A stretch of DNA of 64,000 nucleotides from contig CAVYGM010000038.1 of NCBI GenBank assembly GCA_963768025.1, forward strand, positions 1 to 64,000, read 5' to 3'. Below the pieces are notes generated by a model. The model saw nothing but the letters and a program-made list of their open reading frames with translations. It was not told the origin of the DNA and ran no database searches. The DNA comes from CAVYGM01 sp963768025. GTDB taxonomy: Bacteria > Bacteroidota > Bacteroidia > Cytophagales > Spirosomataceae. This document shows, piece by piece, positions 1 through 11,024 of this stretch. A program made the position numbers and the translations under genes. Every line of letters begins with the position of its first letter. The stretch's first letter is position 1.

Positions 1-102
1 CGCTACTTATTAAAGAAACCCACTAAGGGATTTCTGAATTAAAACAGTCCTGATGTATAGGAGTCCGGTTTCCAAACGAAAATTGCACCTGGCTATTCAA
101 AA

Positions 103-2867
103 ATGAGCATAAAATACGGTGTGCTAGTCCTGGCATTGGTCTCCTTGCAGAGCCTGGCCAAAGATTTCTATGTATCCCCAAAAGGCCGGGATACCCATCC
201 GGGTACCCTGAGCCAACCCTTTGCTACCCTCGAAAAAGCAACCACGTCCAGTTTGCCTTTCATCGGGAAAGAAGCGGTGAACATCTGGCTGGTGGAAGGT
301 ACCCACTACGTCAGCAAAACGCTGGTACTGGACAGCCGGTTTTCGGCCAGCCAAGGGCTAACCATACAGGGGCTGGGTAATAACGTGTGGGTCAAAGGCG
401 CGAGACCGTTGCCCAACCTGAAATGGCGTGATTACAAGGGGCGAATCAAAGTGGCAAATCTGCCCGCTGAGGTCAGTTTTGATCAGTTGTTTGTCAATGC
501 GACTAATCAGATAAGAGCCCGGTTTCCCAACTATGATTATAGCAACCCCTTGCGCGATGGAAACGGATATCAGAAAGCGACGGGGGGAACGGACAAAAGG
601 TACGACCAGTGGTTCACGTACGATTCTCTGGCATTTTCCAAAAAGAGGTGGCAAAACCCGCAAACGGGTATCGTCCATGCCTTCCAGAGCCACAACTGGG
701 GCAATATGCAGTACCGGATCAAAGACCGAGACTACCAGAACCATACAATTCTGTTGGGTGAGGGCGGCTGGCAGCTGCAAAGGTCCTACGGAATAGGGAG
801 CGGTGCCACGCCCTCGCCTTTTTACGTGGAGAATATTTTTGAAGAGCTGGATGCCCCCGGCGAATGGTTTCTGGACGAAGAGAAGCACCTGCTCTACTAC
901 TATCCTCCCGAGGGCCTCGATCTGGAAAATGCCAGCATAGAGGTACCGGTGGTCAAGGATATTATTCAGATCAAAGGCAGCTGCGGATAAACCGGTTCGC
1001 AACATTACCATCAGAAATATCAACTTCTCGCAAGCCCAAACCACCTTCATGAATAGACTACGAACCTCTGGCGAGAGGTGACTGGGCGATTCATCGGGGA
1101 GGGGCTATTTTTTTAGAAGGTACCGAAAATTGCCTGATTGAAAAGTGCCAATTTGAGCAACTGGGCGGAAATGGTATCTTCATGAGTGGCTATAACCGGA
1201 ACAACCTGGTGAAGGAGGTCCGCTTTACGCAGCTGGGGGAAAGTGCCGTGTGCTTTGTCGGCCTGCCCTCCGCCGTGCGATTTTACCAGACCTGGGATGA
1301 TGCCGAAATTGACGGAAAGGATTGGAATGAAATGCGGAAAGGAATGGATTTGGAAGCCGGTCCCAAATCCCCTGATTTTCCCGAAAACTGTGCCGTCGAG
1401 AACGCTATCATCCACGATATCGGTGTGCTGGGCAAGCAAACCGCCGGCGTTTTTATTTCGATGAGCCGTAAAATTAGAGCGAGCCATATCACGATTCACG
1501 ACACGCCGAGAGCCGGTATCTGCATCAACGATGGTACCTGGGGAGGGCACATCATCGAGAATTGTGACATCTGGGAAACCGTGAAAGAAACCGGCGAGCA
1601 CGGGCCGTTCAACGCCTGGGGCAGGGAGCGCCAATGGACCCGGGGTATGGGCGGCATGATCAAAGAGTATGTCTTGCTCGATGCTATCGATCCCGTAGTG
1701 ATCAGAAACAACCGGATTTCTAATTTCCGGAAAACAATCAGTGCCGGCAACTGGACCATTGACCTGGATGATGGGTCCAGCAACTATGAAATTTATAATA
1801 ACCTGAGTCTCGGTTCTACGCTGAAACTACGGGATGGGTACCTACGGAAGGTCTATAACAACATCATGGTGAGTGCCGTACCCCTGGGCTGGCACGTGTG
1901 GCCTGATGAATCCGAGGATGAGTTTACCAACAATATTGTGGTGATCTCGGGCACCGTACCCGGCAAAAGCCTGCCGACCAATACGTTTATTGGATCCATC
2001 AGAATGCCCGCGAAGGCGAAGTGGGGCAAAATTCATGACAACAACCTGTATTGGAATGTCAATGTGAAGGATGCCAGAGTACACGATGACGTGGATATGG
2101 CGGGATGGAAAAAGGAGGGATACGATACGCATTCCCTTGAATCAAATCCCCTGTTTCTGGATCCTGAGAAAATGGACTACCGGGTAAGGCCAAATTCTCC
2201 GGCGGTGAAACTGGGCTTCAAAAATTTTGCGATGGATCAATTTGGCCATACCATGACCAAAATTGGCCCCTTTTGGAAAGAGTTCGAACGGCAGGCTGTC
2301 GTCACTATTACGCCCGATACCCGCGGGGGGACGGTCTATTATACCACCGATGGAACCACGCCAACGGCCAGGTCTACAAAATACACCGGGCCCTTTGCGA
2401 TCGATCAGAGTACCCTGGTAAAAGCGATCACCGTTGATTCGAAAGGGAATAGCATTGGGTTTCAGGATGAAGCATTCTATGCCAAAGTGGATAAGGTGGT
2501 GTATCCTTCCTGGTATCAAACCCTTGTTTCGGGGAAACAAGTCCAGCCTACAAAAACACCAACCGTAAGTTCCAAAGTGGAGGTTGATGGGCTGGTCCTG
2601 GTAAACATCGCGGACGAACCCGATTTGATTGATGCGTCGGGCGGCTATAACTCGGGATGCTTTATTGATAAAATCGATACCGAAAAAGGAAGCAACTGGC
2701 TGACAGGGGGAATTCGGGCCAACATGATTATTCAGGGGATCGGGGACGAAACCATTCGGAATGTAGCAGACTTCCAAAAAGCGATAAAAAAACAGGCGGG
2801 ACAAACAGTCTCTGTGCAAACCGTTTCTGGCTACGAAAACAAACGATTTCAAATTCAACTGCATTGA
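103..2867 (+). CDS. Secreted right-handed parallel beta-helix protein with chitobiase-like and PDZ-like C-terminal domains (frameshifted)
   Basis: This is one gene of about 920 codons that reads in three frames. The first part (103 to about 985) has a signal peptide and the DFYVSPKGRD start typical of Bacteroidota pectate-lyase-like beta-helix proteins. The frame moves by +1 near 985 and again near 1055 (an extra A between AAT and GAC), after which it stays open to 2867. The middle has beta-helix repeats rich in N and I, with NCLIEKC and NCDIWE rungs. Around 2290-2460 lies a CHB_HEX_C-type module (YYTTDGTTPT), and the last roughly 90 residues look like a PDZ fold (GGYNSGCFIDKID, then QGIGDETIRNVADF). 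The family usually acts on polysaccharides outside the cytoplasm, but no catalytic residues can be assigned. The gene ends 4 bp before the sulfatase start, so the two are probably co-transcribed. The two breaks are either sequence errors or real inactivation. Confidence 0.8.
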
Positions 2868-2871
2868 TACC

Positions 2872-4344
2872 ATGCTTCAACCGATTACCTTAAAAACAGT
2901 TCTTGTTTGCCTGCTGGGCGTATGTCTGGCCAGCAGCCCCAGCCTGGCCCAGAAGAAGCGGCCCAATATCCTGTTCATTCTGGTGGATGACCAGTCGCCT
3001 TTTGATTTGAAGGTCTACAACCCCACCTCAAAGTTGACCACGCCCCATTTGAGCAAACTGGCCGCCGAGGGGATGGTTTTCGACGGGGCCTACCACATGG
3101 GTGCCTGGATCGGGGCGGTCTGTACCGCCTCCCGCACCATGCTCATGACCGGGCGCTCGCTTTGGAAGCTCCCGCATCAGGCCAATCCGAATAATACTAA
3201 TCCGAACCTGGTACCGGCCCAATTGGAGGAAAATTCCATGGCGGCCATTTTCAATCGGGCGGGCTACGCCACCATGCGTACCTGTAAGAGTGGCAATAGC
3301 TACGCACCGGCCAACCGGAAATTCACCGTCAACAAGGAGTCGGTGAGCCGGGCTGGAAACGACGAGAATGGCAGTGCCTGGCACGCGGAGCAAGTGCTCG
3401 ATTATCTGAAAGACCGGGACGCCAGTAAGGAGGAAGACCCCTTTCTGATTTATTTTGGTTTTTCCCACCCCCACGATCCCCGAAACGGGAAAGAGGGCTT
3501 GTTGGAAAAATACGGTGCCGTGAACCATACCGATCCTCATAAGGTACCCTTTGTCAATGCCAAACAACCGGCATTGCCTTCCAACTACCTGGCGGCTCAT
3601 CCGTTCCCCCACGGTCATCCCCAGTTGCGGGACGAGGAGCAGGTGTCGGGCGTTTGGAAAAAGAGGGATGAGGGTACCGTCCGCAACGAACTGGGCCGCG
3701 AGTTTGCGTGCAGCGAGAATATCGACGATCAGATTGGCAAGGTTCTGAAAAAATTGGAGGAGATGGGGGAGTTGGAGAATACCTATATCTTCTACACCGC
3801 GGACCACGGCATTGCCATTGGCCGGCACGGATTGATGGGCAAGCAGAATCTGTACGAGCATACCTGGCGGGTACCCTTTATCGTAAAAGGGCCGGGAATC
3901 AAGCCCGGAAAACGGGTAGGCGGTAATATCTACCTGATGGACGTATTGCCTACTTTCCTTGATTTGGCGGGCATCAAACAACCTGAAACGATCGACGCGC
4001 TGAGCTTCAAGCCGGTGCTTTTTGGTCAGAAACAGGAAATACGGGACGCTATGTATGGCGTGTACAGCGGAGGGACGAAACCGGGCATCCGGGCCGTGAA
4101 AAAAGGAGATTGGAAACTGATCAAGTACGACACCATGGACGGTACCGTACGCGAAACCCAGCTATTCAATGTGAAAGCCAATCCGGATGAATTTCTGGCG
4201 GAGCATCACCGGAAAGGAAAAATGGAAACCAATCTGGCTACCAATCCCAAATATGCCGCCAAATTGAAAGAAATGGAGGCTTTGCTTCAAGCCCAAATGC
4301 AGCAGTACCACGATCCCTACACCCTTTGGAATCAGAAGAATTGA
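2872..4344 (+). CDS. Secreted sulfatase with a C-x-A-x-R active site
   Basis: Type I sulfatase of 490 residues with a signal peptide (LAQ at about 25-27). It hydrolyses sulfate esters, presumably on a glycan or small sugar in the periplasm. The metal-binding Asp pair is at 39-40 (LVDDQ). The nucleophile motif is CTASR at 84-88, so the usual Pro of C-x-P-x-R is Ala. A late motif TADHGIAIGRHG supplies further metal and substrate ligands. The Cys needs conversion to formylglycine by a maturase that is not encoded in this window. The length is normal and the frame is intact, unlike its neighbours. It lies directly after the beta-helix gene, which suggests that both act on the same substrate. Confidence 0.92.
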   Translation: MLQPITLKTVLVCLLGVCLASSPSLAQKKRPNILFILVDDQSPFDLKVYNPTSKLTTPHLSKLAAEGMVFDGAYHMGAWIGAVCTASRTMLMTGRSLWKLPHQANPNNTNPNLVPAQLEENSMAAIFNRAGYATMRTCKSGNSYAPANRKFTVNKESVSRAGNDENGSAWHAEQVLDYLKDRDASKEEDPFLIYFGFSHPHDPRNGKEGLLEKYGAVNHTDPHKVPFVNAKQPALPSNYLAAHPFPHGHPQLRDEEQVSGVWKKRDEGTVRNELGREFACSENIDDQIGKVLKKLEEMGELENTYIFYTADHGIAIGRHGLMGKQNLYEHTWRVPFIVKGPGIKPGKRVGGNIYLMDVLPTFLDLAGIKQPETIDALSFKPVLFGQKQEIRDAMYGVYSGGTKPGIRAVKKGDWKLIKYDTMDGTVRETQLFNVKANPDEFLAEHHRKGKMETNLATNPKYAAKLKEMEALLQAQMQQYHDPYTLWNQKN

Positions 4345-4514
4345 CTCCGCAGCGGACGATGAGCATATCGCCCTAGTTGTGATTCGCAGCGAGGTCTGAC
4401 GGGTATTTTACTTCCAATAACGTAGGGAGAAAGTCCCGTTCGTTCGTCTGACTAGTAGGAATCAACGTACCTTTCCTATTTTTGACAAATCATCATTCCC
4501 TTTAAATATTTATC

Positions 4515-5298
4515 ATGAAAAGACGTCATTTTGTCAAAGCTTCCCTGCTTACTCCGGTTGCCGCTCAGTTCACCCATACAGCAGGTACCCACACCCAAAG
4601 CGGATTTGGAGTTTTATGAGCTCCGGATTTATACCCTGAAAAATGGCCAACAGCTCAAACTGGTGCAGGATTATTTCCGGCAGGCGGCTATTCCGGCCCT
4701 CAACAAACTGGGCAGCAAGAACATCGGCGTATTCACCGAGTATCTGGCGGGGGGCTTTACCAAACTGGTAGCGGTCATTCCCTATGCTTCCATGGATGCC
4801 TTTCTTAAGGTCAACGATCAGCTGGCCAACGATACCACCTACCAGCAGGCCGGTGCCCCCTACCTGACGGCCGATGGAGCCACCCCGGCCTATGAGCGGA
4901 TGGAAAGCTCCCTGCTGCAATCGTTCACGATGATGCCCAAACTGGAAGTACCCGAAAAAAAATCGCGGCTTTTTGAGCTGCGCCGGTACGAAAGCCCGGG
5001 CGTTGCGGCTGGGAAAAAGAAGATTGAAATGTTCAACGAGGGTGGTGAGATTTCCATTTTCAAGCGGGTGGGCCTGACTCCCGTCTTTTTTGGCGAAACC
5101 CTGATTGGTCCCCTGCAACCCAACCTGACGTACATGCTTACCTTCGACGACATGGCTGAGCACGACGCCAACTGGAAAACCTTTTCGGCCGATCCGGAGT
5201 GGAAAAAAGTAAGCGCCATGCCGGAGTACGCCAACGCCAAAATTATCTCCAATATTCACCGCACGTTTTTAGTGCCTACTGATTTTTCCCAGATATAA
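4515..5298 (+). CDS. NIPSNAP family protein with exported leader (frameshifted)
   Basis: A twin-arginine-like leader (MKRRHFVKASLLTPVAAQ) starts at ATG 4515, but the conserved body is one frame later (+1 near 4560-4580). The body has two NIPSNAP-type ferredoxin-like repeats: FYELRIYTLKNG at the start and LFELRRYESPG in the middle. NIPSNAP proteins in this phylum are often found near sugar-oxidising or glycan genes, but their biochemical role is not settled. The leader makes it periplasmic if the frame is restored. Without the leader the only in-frame start gives an improbable N-terminus, so I take 4515 as the true start. It converges on the minus-strand enolase-superfamily gene across a hairpin terminator. 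Confidence 0.8.
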
Positions 5299-5359
5299 GG
5301 CGGTCAGGTCTTCTCCTGATTATTCTGGATTGAATTGGTAATTCGTGTATATCCAATAA

Positions 5360-5402
5360 CAAAAGCGCTGGCAATGAAGCCCTTTCATTGCCAGCGCTTT
5401 TG
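5360..5402. terminator. Bidirectional intrinsic terminator
   Basis: A perfect 19-bp inverted repeat (arms 5360-5378 and 5384-5402) has a 5-nt loop. The arms begin and end with an A/T tract (CAAAAGCGCTGG and its complement), so each transcript sees a GC stem followed by a U tract. It sits between convergent genes and would stop both. Confidence 0.85.
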
Positions 5403-5427
5403 CTATGTAGGCTATCAACTCTCCACC

Positions 5428-6799
5428 CTAGGCAAATACGGCCTCGTAGTGCGCCGAGGGTGCGAGTATTCCACCACTTTCCGCGTAAAACGATTTATCT
5501 GTGTTGTATACGCCCTTTTGCGTTTTGGTCCAGGTAGCTCCTTGCTTAGGGTGGTAGCTTTCGAGCTTTTCCCAATTCTTGAAATACTGGTGTCCATTGG
5601 TTTCCTGCAAGCCGATGCTGATGCCGGGAAAGGGCGGCAGCCGGGCGGCGACCGCCTTGTTCCAGTCCACCAGGATGGGGTTCACCGTAAGGTCGGCGCA
5701 AAAGCAGGGGACATTTTTCTCATAGGCCAACTGCGCGATCTTCATCGTCATGCTCATCGTCTTGGCGATGGCTTTGAGCGCAATGGCTCCGTAGCCCTGT
5801 TCAATCCGAGTGGCGGCATCCGCTACCGTATGGGCACTTTCGTCGGCGGCTACGCGCACGCCAAGGTCGCCTACGTAGGTTTCGTTTTCTTCGGCGAAAG
5901 GCTCCTCGATGACCGCGATCTGATCAAAAGCTCCGATTTTTTTGGCGTGATCCAGAAATCGCAAAAGGGTTTCCTTCTTCTCGTAGCGACCATTGGCGTC
6001 GAAGTAGTAGGGTATCTTCCCGCTGGCCGTATAGGGTGTTTCGTAGTGGCCGATGGCCTTGTGTACGGCGGTCAGAAAGGCGATGTCCTTCTCGATCATT
6101 TCGGCCTGGGTGCCGGCCGCGCCGGTTTTCAATTTCAGCACGAAGTACCCCTCATCGGCCGCCTGCTTGATGCGCTCGGCGGTGGTACCCACGCTGAACG
6201 ACGGAATGCTGGCTACTTTCTCGTGATGGTAGGACAAGCCCGGCCGGTAGGCCGCCGGAATCATGTCGTCGAATTTGGTGAGACCGTTGGCCTGGGCGTA
6301 GAGCAGCCAGGCGGCGTTGTCGACGGCCACCAGCGCATTGAGGGCAAAGGTGGTGCGGAGGTCGGGGTTGTTCGTGATTTTCTTGCCGTAGGCCAGTACC
6401 TCCGGTAGCAGATCATCCACCAGTTTCACGGGATTGGTAAAGGAGGTAGCCTTTCATGAGTTGCAAGGCGTGCTCGGTCATGGCGTACATCAGGGCGTTT
6501 CCGGCCGTTTCGGAATGCCCGGCAAACACCTTCGAGTCCGACCAGAGTACCCCCTGCGTGCATTGCCCGATTTTGTGAATGTCTTCGTCCGTTTTCAGGT
6601 AGGCCAGCGTCTGCCAGCTTTCGGTGATGGCGCTCCCCTTGAAGCGGTACGGGTTCAGCGGTTCGCGCTCGAAGTTGGAGCTGACGTCCTTGATACGGAT
6701 GGTTTTTTCTTTGGGCATAGCGTTCAGATGTCCATGACTTAGCAGACTTGCTCCTAGTAGGGCGCTGCTACCGATAAATTCTCTTCTGTTTATATTCAT
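5428..6799 (-). CDS. Enolase-superfamily (mandelate racemase/muconate lactonizing) enzyme, exported (frameshifted)
   Basis: The protein has about 457 residues and starts at 6799 with MNINRREFIGSSALLG, a twin-arginine-like leader. The frame shifts +1 near 6435 (an extra T in CTCCTTTACC), after which KLVDDLLPEV continues the N-terminal capping domain. The barrel domain shows the LKLK lysine motif and three metal ligands in order: DANGRY, IEEPF and AADES. These define the MR/MLE branch that abstracts an alpha proton from a carboxylate. The exact substrate cannot be read. Dipeptide epimerase, cycloisomerase and sugar-acid dehydratase are all possible. It is the last gene of a minus-strand group with the cytochrome/propeller protein and the TIM-barrel isomerase. 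Confidence 0.82.
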
Positions 6800-6884
6800 T
6801 TTTTTGAACCGCCCGGCGGCCCGGCGCTATGGCGCAATGGGCGCAAAGGTACCTTCGCGTCTATCGCGTCTTAGCGGTAAGATT

Positions 6885-9211
6885 TTAGTTAGGAATTTCA
6901 TTCAAAGTATACCATACTTCCGACGACCATAACCCCTGCCCGGAAGCAGATTTCAGACCATCCGGCAGGCGGAAATACACGACATGTTCTTTTTTCAAGC
7001 CCGGAATTTCCAGGTACAGCCGGGTTCCATCTTCGGAAAGCGTCAGGCGGGTGGCTCTCATCTCGGTCAAGTCCATTTTTGGCCCACCGTATTTGGGGGT
7101 GGGCTGGTACCACCATTGCTGGATGGTCAGGTTTTTCAACTCGGAAATAGCTTCTTTACCCAGCGGCTGCGTGAATTCGATTTCGAACCCCTTCAGGTTT
7201 GGCCCGCACGGCCAGCATCTCGAAGGTACCCTTGCCGTTGTAGGTAAGTTTTTGCAAGCCCGACGTGCGGTCCTGCCAGCTCCATCCACCGGGGGCCATC
7301 CCTACCTCGCCTACGTACAGGGCCCCGTCGGGTCCCCAACGCAGGCGGTTGACACCCGCGGCGAAGCCCTGCGAAAACCGGAAAACCGCTCCCTGGTACT
7401 TCCCATTGATTTTTTCCAGAAAATCGCGTTTGATGCCGCCGTGGGTCACATCACCGTGCAGCATCTGCCCTTTGTAGGGGCCTTCTTTGATCAGCACGGG
7501 TTCGGAGGGTGAGTTGCCGATCTCGTTTTCGGGAAGCCAGATGGCCGGGGGTACCATGCGCGGCATCGGGGCGGTATCATCCAGCCAGCCCCAGCCCATG
7601 CCGTTGAAGTCGCCTTCGCGTACATGAATCAATTTGTTTCCGGGTAGCCATTGGCCTTGATTATCGAGTACAAATAGCTCGTTGTCCGCCCCCAGGCCAA
7701 TGCCATTGGGCGTGCGCAACCCAAAATTCACCGATTCGAAGGTACCGTCCGGACTGATCCGGATCGTTCGTCCCCGGTCGGGTAGTTGCTTCTCGTCGGG
7801 TGTGCAGCCGCATGGCCATCGAGAGCGTAGCGTAGAAGTAGCCGTCCTTGTATACCAGTCCGAAGGAAAATTCGTGGAAGTCGGCTGTGACGTCCCAACT
7901 GTTGCAAATGGTCCGGTATTCGTCGATGACTCCATCGCCGTCGTGGTCGATGAGTTTGGTCAATTCCTGTTTTTGCAGCACATAAATTTCTCCGTTCACC
8001 ACCTCGATGCCGAGCGGCTCGGCCAGACCGGCCGCAATCCGTTTCACTTTGACCTCACCATTTTTCTTATTCATTAGGCCATCCAGGAGATATACTCCGC
8101 CCTCGGTGTCCCAGGTAGTGACCAGCAGCCGTCCGTGTGGCAGAAACGCCATTGCTCCTACCTTGGGATTGAATTCGGGCGAGGACAGAGTACTGAGGTC
8201 GTAACTGGGATGCACCCCACCCAGGGATGCGCCAAAGCCTGGACTGGTGGGTATTTCCGGCGTAGTAGCAACCCGGTTGACAGGTTTTTCGATTGGCTTC
8301 TCTTTGGGTTTCAGTGTGAAAATATAGTCCATAATGGACTCGATTTCGGAGATGCCCAATGCCGGATGTGGGTTCATCAGGCCATTGCCCCATGCGCCCG
8401 TGCCGCCATTTTTTACCTTCGCAACCAACTGGGCTATGGTCTTTTGGTCTTTTGTGTAGCGGGTAGCTATTTGCTTGAAGGAAGGCCCGACGTTGGCTTC
8501 AATGGTTTCGTGGCAGGTCAGGCAATCGCTTTGCTCAATGTACTGTTCACCTTTATGCACGTACTTTTTAGCGGGCATGGCCAACTGCTGATCGGGAAGC
8601 GGGTCGAAGTAGTCCACGTGGCGTGAACGGCCATTGCTAACCAACACCAAATTTCCCCGCGTAGCTTTTAACACTACTTTGACATCTGGCGGTACGTTTT
8701 GGGTTACGAAGATTCTTTCCAGTCCGGGCTTCCCTTCTTTACTGAGCACGTACTCGGGCCGTTCTTCAATACGGATCGTATCCCTACCCGCCAGAATGAG
8801 GTTGTAGGTGAGGAAAATCTGATTTTTTCGGAAAAGGTACCCTTTGCTCTGCATCTGCACGGCCTGGGGTTTGCCGTCGCGCTGAGCGGTCCAGGTGAAG
8901 CGCTGGGTACTATCGGACAGGTAGCTTTCGCCCCAGGAGATAGGTTGTACCTCCTTTTTGCTCGTATAAGGCGCTCCGTCCATCGAGATACCGCCTTTCC
9001 AGACTTTGTAGAGGGTACCCTTGGCCATGTCGTAAGCGGCGTACAGGTCTTTGTTCAGCGCCACGGTGAGCATGCGGGGCTTGTGGTCCAACACCGACCG
9101 AATGGCCCAAACCTCCAGCGGACGGCGTATTTCGTCTTCTGCCGGTGGACGGACAGCGGCCAGACTACCAGCTACCAGAAAAAAGAGCACTACTTGCAAG
9201 ATGCGTTTCAT
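6885..9211 (-). CDS. Secreted cytochrome c and beta-propeller fusion protein (sugar dehydrogenase-like, frameshifted twice)
   Basis: One gene of about 774 codons is read in three frames. The signal peptide is at 1-19. Residues 30-200 form a beta-rich region of unknown family. A class I cytochrome c domain follows, with heme motif CLTCH at about 230-234 and a probable axial Met in NGLMNPHP. The C-terminal half resembles the six-bladed propeller of PQQ-dependent glucose/sorbosone dehydrogenases (LIDHDGDGVIDEY, FGLRTPNGIGLG, RLRWGPDGALYVGEVG). Breaks lie near 7800 (extra C before ACACCC) and near 7205 (extra A after GGGCC). A role in periplasmic sugar oxidation with electrons passed to the heme is inferred from the family. 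It lies 37 bp downstream of the isomerase gene and is likely in the same operon. Confidence 0.8.
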
Positions 9212-9248
9212 GAAGAATTTAATTATCTCAATGTTCAGAATAGGGTAC

Positions 9249-10223
9249 TCACTTTTGTTCGTTGGCCTCGGCGAGCAGGGAACGTAATTTCATGAGATCC
9301 TTTTTCATTGCCGCCAGTACCACGCTTTTATCTACGCTGAGCTGCTTTTTGCCCGTCTCGGCTCCACCCAGCGGGTATTCAAAATGCATTGACATGGGTC
9401 CTGAGAATCCGTATTGCTTCAACAATGACAAGTACTTTTTAAAGTCCACCATACCTTCCCCCAGCGGTACTTCTTCGTTGTGCCATTTTCCTCCCTGCTC
9501 GGCCCAGTGAAAGTCCTTGATGTCCACGCAACCGATGTGTGATTTCAGTACGTCAAGCCCATTCACCCAGGACATTCCTCCCTCGGCTACGGCGTGCTTG
9601 ATGTCGTACTGACATCCCAGCCAGCGCGGGTCAATATCTTTCAGCAACAGGTGCAAATCCCACACGGCCGCGCCCACGTTGGTACCGGCGTGATTCTGGT
9701 AAGCACCCTGAATGCCATACTTCCGGTTAAGGTCCGCCAGCCGCTGCAATTGCGGGGTATAGTGGGCCAGATTTGTGAGTACGTCCAGACTGGGATTGTA
9801 TTTCAAATAAGCAGTCCGGTAGTATTTTATACCTAATTGTCCCGCTGTTTTCAGTACCAGCTCGGTGAGTGGGTCGTCGGGGTTTATGATATCAGTCACC
9901 ATCATAGGTACGTCCAGGCCGGCTTTTCTGATCGTCTCAACGGCCTTAGGCAAATCATTCACTACCCGCTCGGGTTCCACGTGCCCCCCCCGGCGCACGG
10001 TCAGGTCTACGCCGTCAAATCCCAGATCGGCCGCAACCTTTCCAATTTCTGAAACGGGCAGCCACTGTAAGTGCTTGGAAAAGACGCAAATCATGGACTG
10101 AGTGGTAGCATCTTTACCATAAGTAGGTAGCCCCATCGGCAGAAACGCCCCGGTTGCTAATACCCCACCGATAAATTTTCTTCTTGACATCGCCAGAGGA
10201 TCGGCGGATTGTTCTTTTTGCAT
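9249..10223 (-). CDS. Sugar phosphate isomerase/epimerase-like TIM barrel, exported
   Basis: 324 residues, intact. The RRKFIGG motif at about 14 marks a twin-arginine leader; a second possible start is Met 12 (10190). The xylose isomerase-like barrel keeps the usual metal ligands: His in YQNHAG, Asp and His in CQYDIKHA, and Glu in MHFEYPLG. The family interconverts or cleaves sugars and inositols. Export to the periplasm next to a cytochrome/propeller protein is a common arrangement in this phylum and points to a periplasmic sugar-oxidation route. First gene of the minus-strand group. Confidence 0.85.
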   Translation of the reverse strand: MQKEQSADPLAMSRRKFIGGVLATGAFLPMGLPTYGKDATTQSMICVFSKHLQWLPVSEIGKVAADLGFDGVDLTVRRGGHVEPERVVNDLPKAVETIRKAGLDVPMMVTDIINPDDPLTELVLKTAGQLGIKYYRTAYLKYNPSLDVLTNLAHYTPQLQRLADLNRKYGIQGAYQNHAGTNVGAAVWDLHLLLKDIDPRWLGCQYDIKHAVAEGGMSWVNGLDVLKSHIGCVDIKDFHWAEQGGKWHNEEVPLGEGMVDFKKYLSLLKQYGFSGPMSMHFEYPLGGAETGKKQLSVDKSVVLAAMKKDLMKLRSLLAEANEQK

Positions 10224-11024
10224 ATCCTTGGTACGATAAATTATAGGTAATACACTACAAAACGAGAATGAATTAGCTCCAACCTGATACGGTTGTTATA
10301 TGATTGAAATATAAAATCGCGATGTTAAACAGAGTTCTAATGTATTAGAATAGTACAAAACTATGCACATGTCCACCATGTCTTTCTTTTGAGTGCTATT
10401 CTAAATTTAGCAGCTCTTTTTTATTTATACCACTATTATTTTGTGCTTTTTTATCACGAAAAGGACTGGAAATTAGCGAGAACGTTTCCGGTATCGTTAT
10501 CGATCAAAAAGGAAAGTATAAAAAAAGTGTCAATTTATAGAAGTGGGTTCACCAAATAAGAATTCTTTGAGCTTGAATGGGAATTATTTGTTTGGGCCTG
10601 GATAGAATGCGGATTTCTTTTCGTTCAAGATTATCTTAAAAATATTCTATTTAAACAAAGCTAAATTTCACTAGACAAAGAGCAGTCAATGAAGACTGGT
10701 CCTGATGCATCCGCTAAAATCAAGGGCCTGGTTTGTAAGCGAAGATTGAGCTCTAGAAAGTTTTCGCAGGTAATGCGCGAAAATCTTGATTTGTCTTAAA
10801 AAATTTTTGCACTGCACTCAGGTGTTTTTGAATCATTTGAGTCTTGGTGATATAAAGTTGTATGTTTTTGGGAAAATTTAGTTCAAAACCAAGCAATGCG
10901 TGGGAACATCCCGTGCGGACAAGTGCTGCCGAACTATCTCCGACCAAGTATATACTGACACCACTCGCAACGAGGACACCACTCCGTTTACAGAAAATAA
11001 ACCTAACCCTTAACCAATAAAAGC
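10224..11024. other. Divergent intergenic region
   Basis: 801 bp, AT-rich, between the divergent isomerase and SusC genes. I see no convincing gene; the minus-strand frame over 10753-11229 is a shadow that runs into SusC. A small perfect inverted repeat (TTCTAA-TGTA-TTAGAA, 10335-10350) and a nearby ATTCTAAATTT could be operator half-sites. A block near 10699-10750 resembles bases 47-86. No clear TAnnTTTG box was found. Confidence 0.5.

Noticed and set aside
5335..6408. 357-codon plus-strand frame
   Set aside because: It is antisense to the enolase-superfamily gene, whose motifs are clear; the plus-strand translation has no family features.
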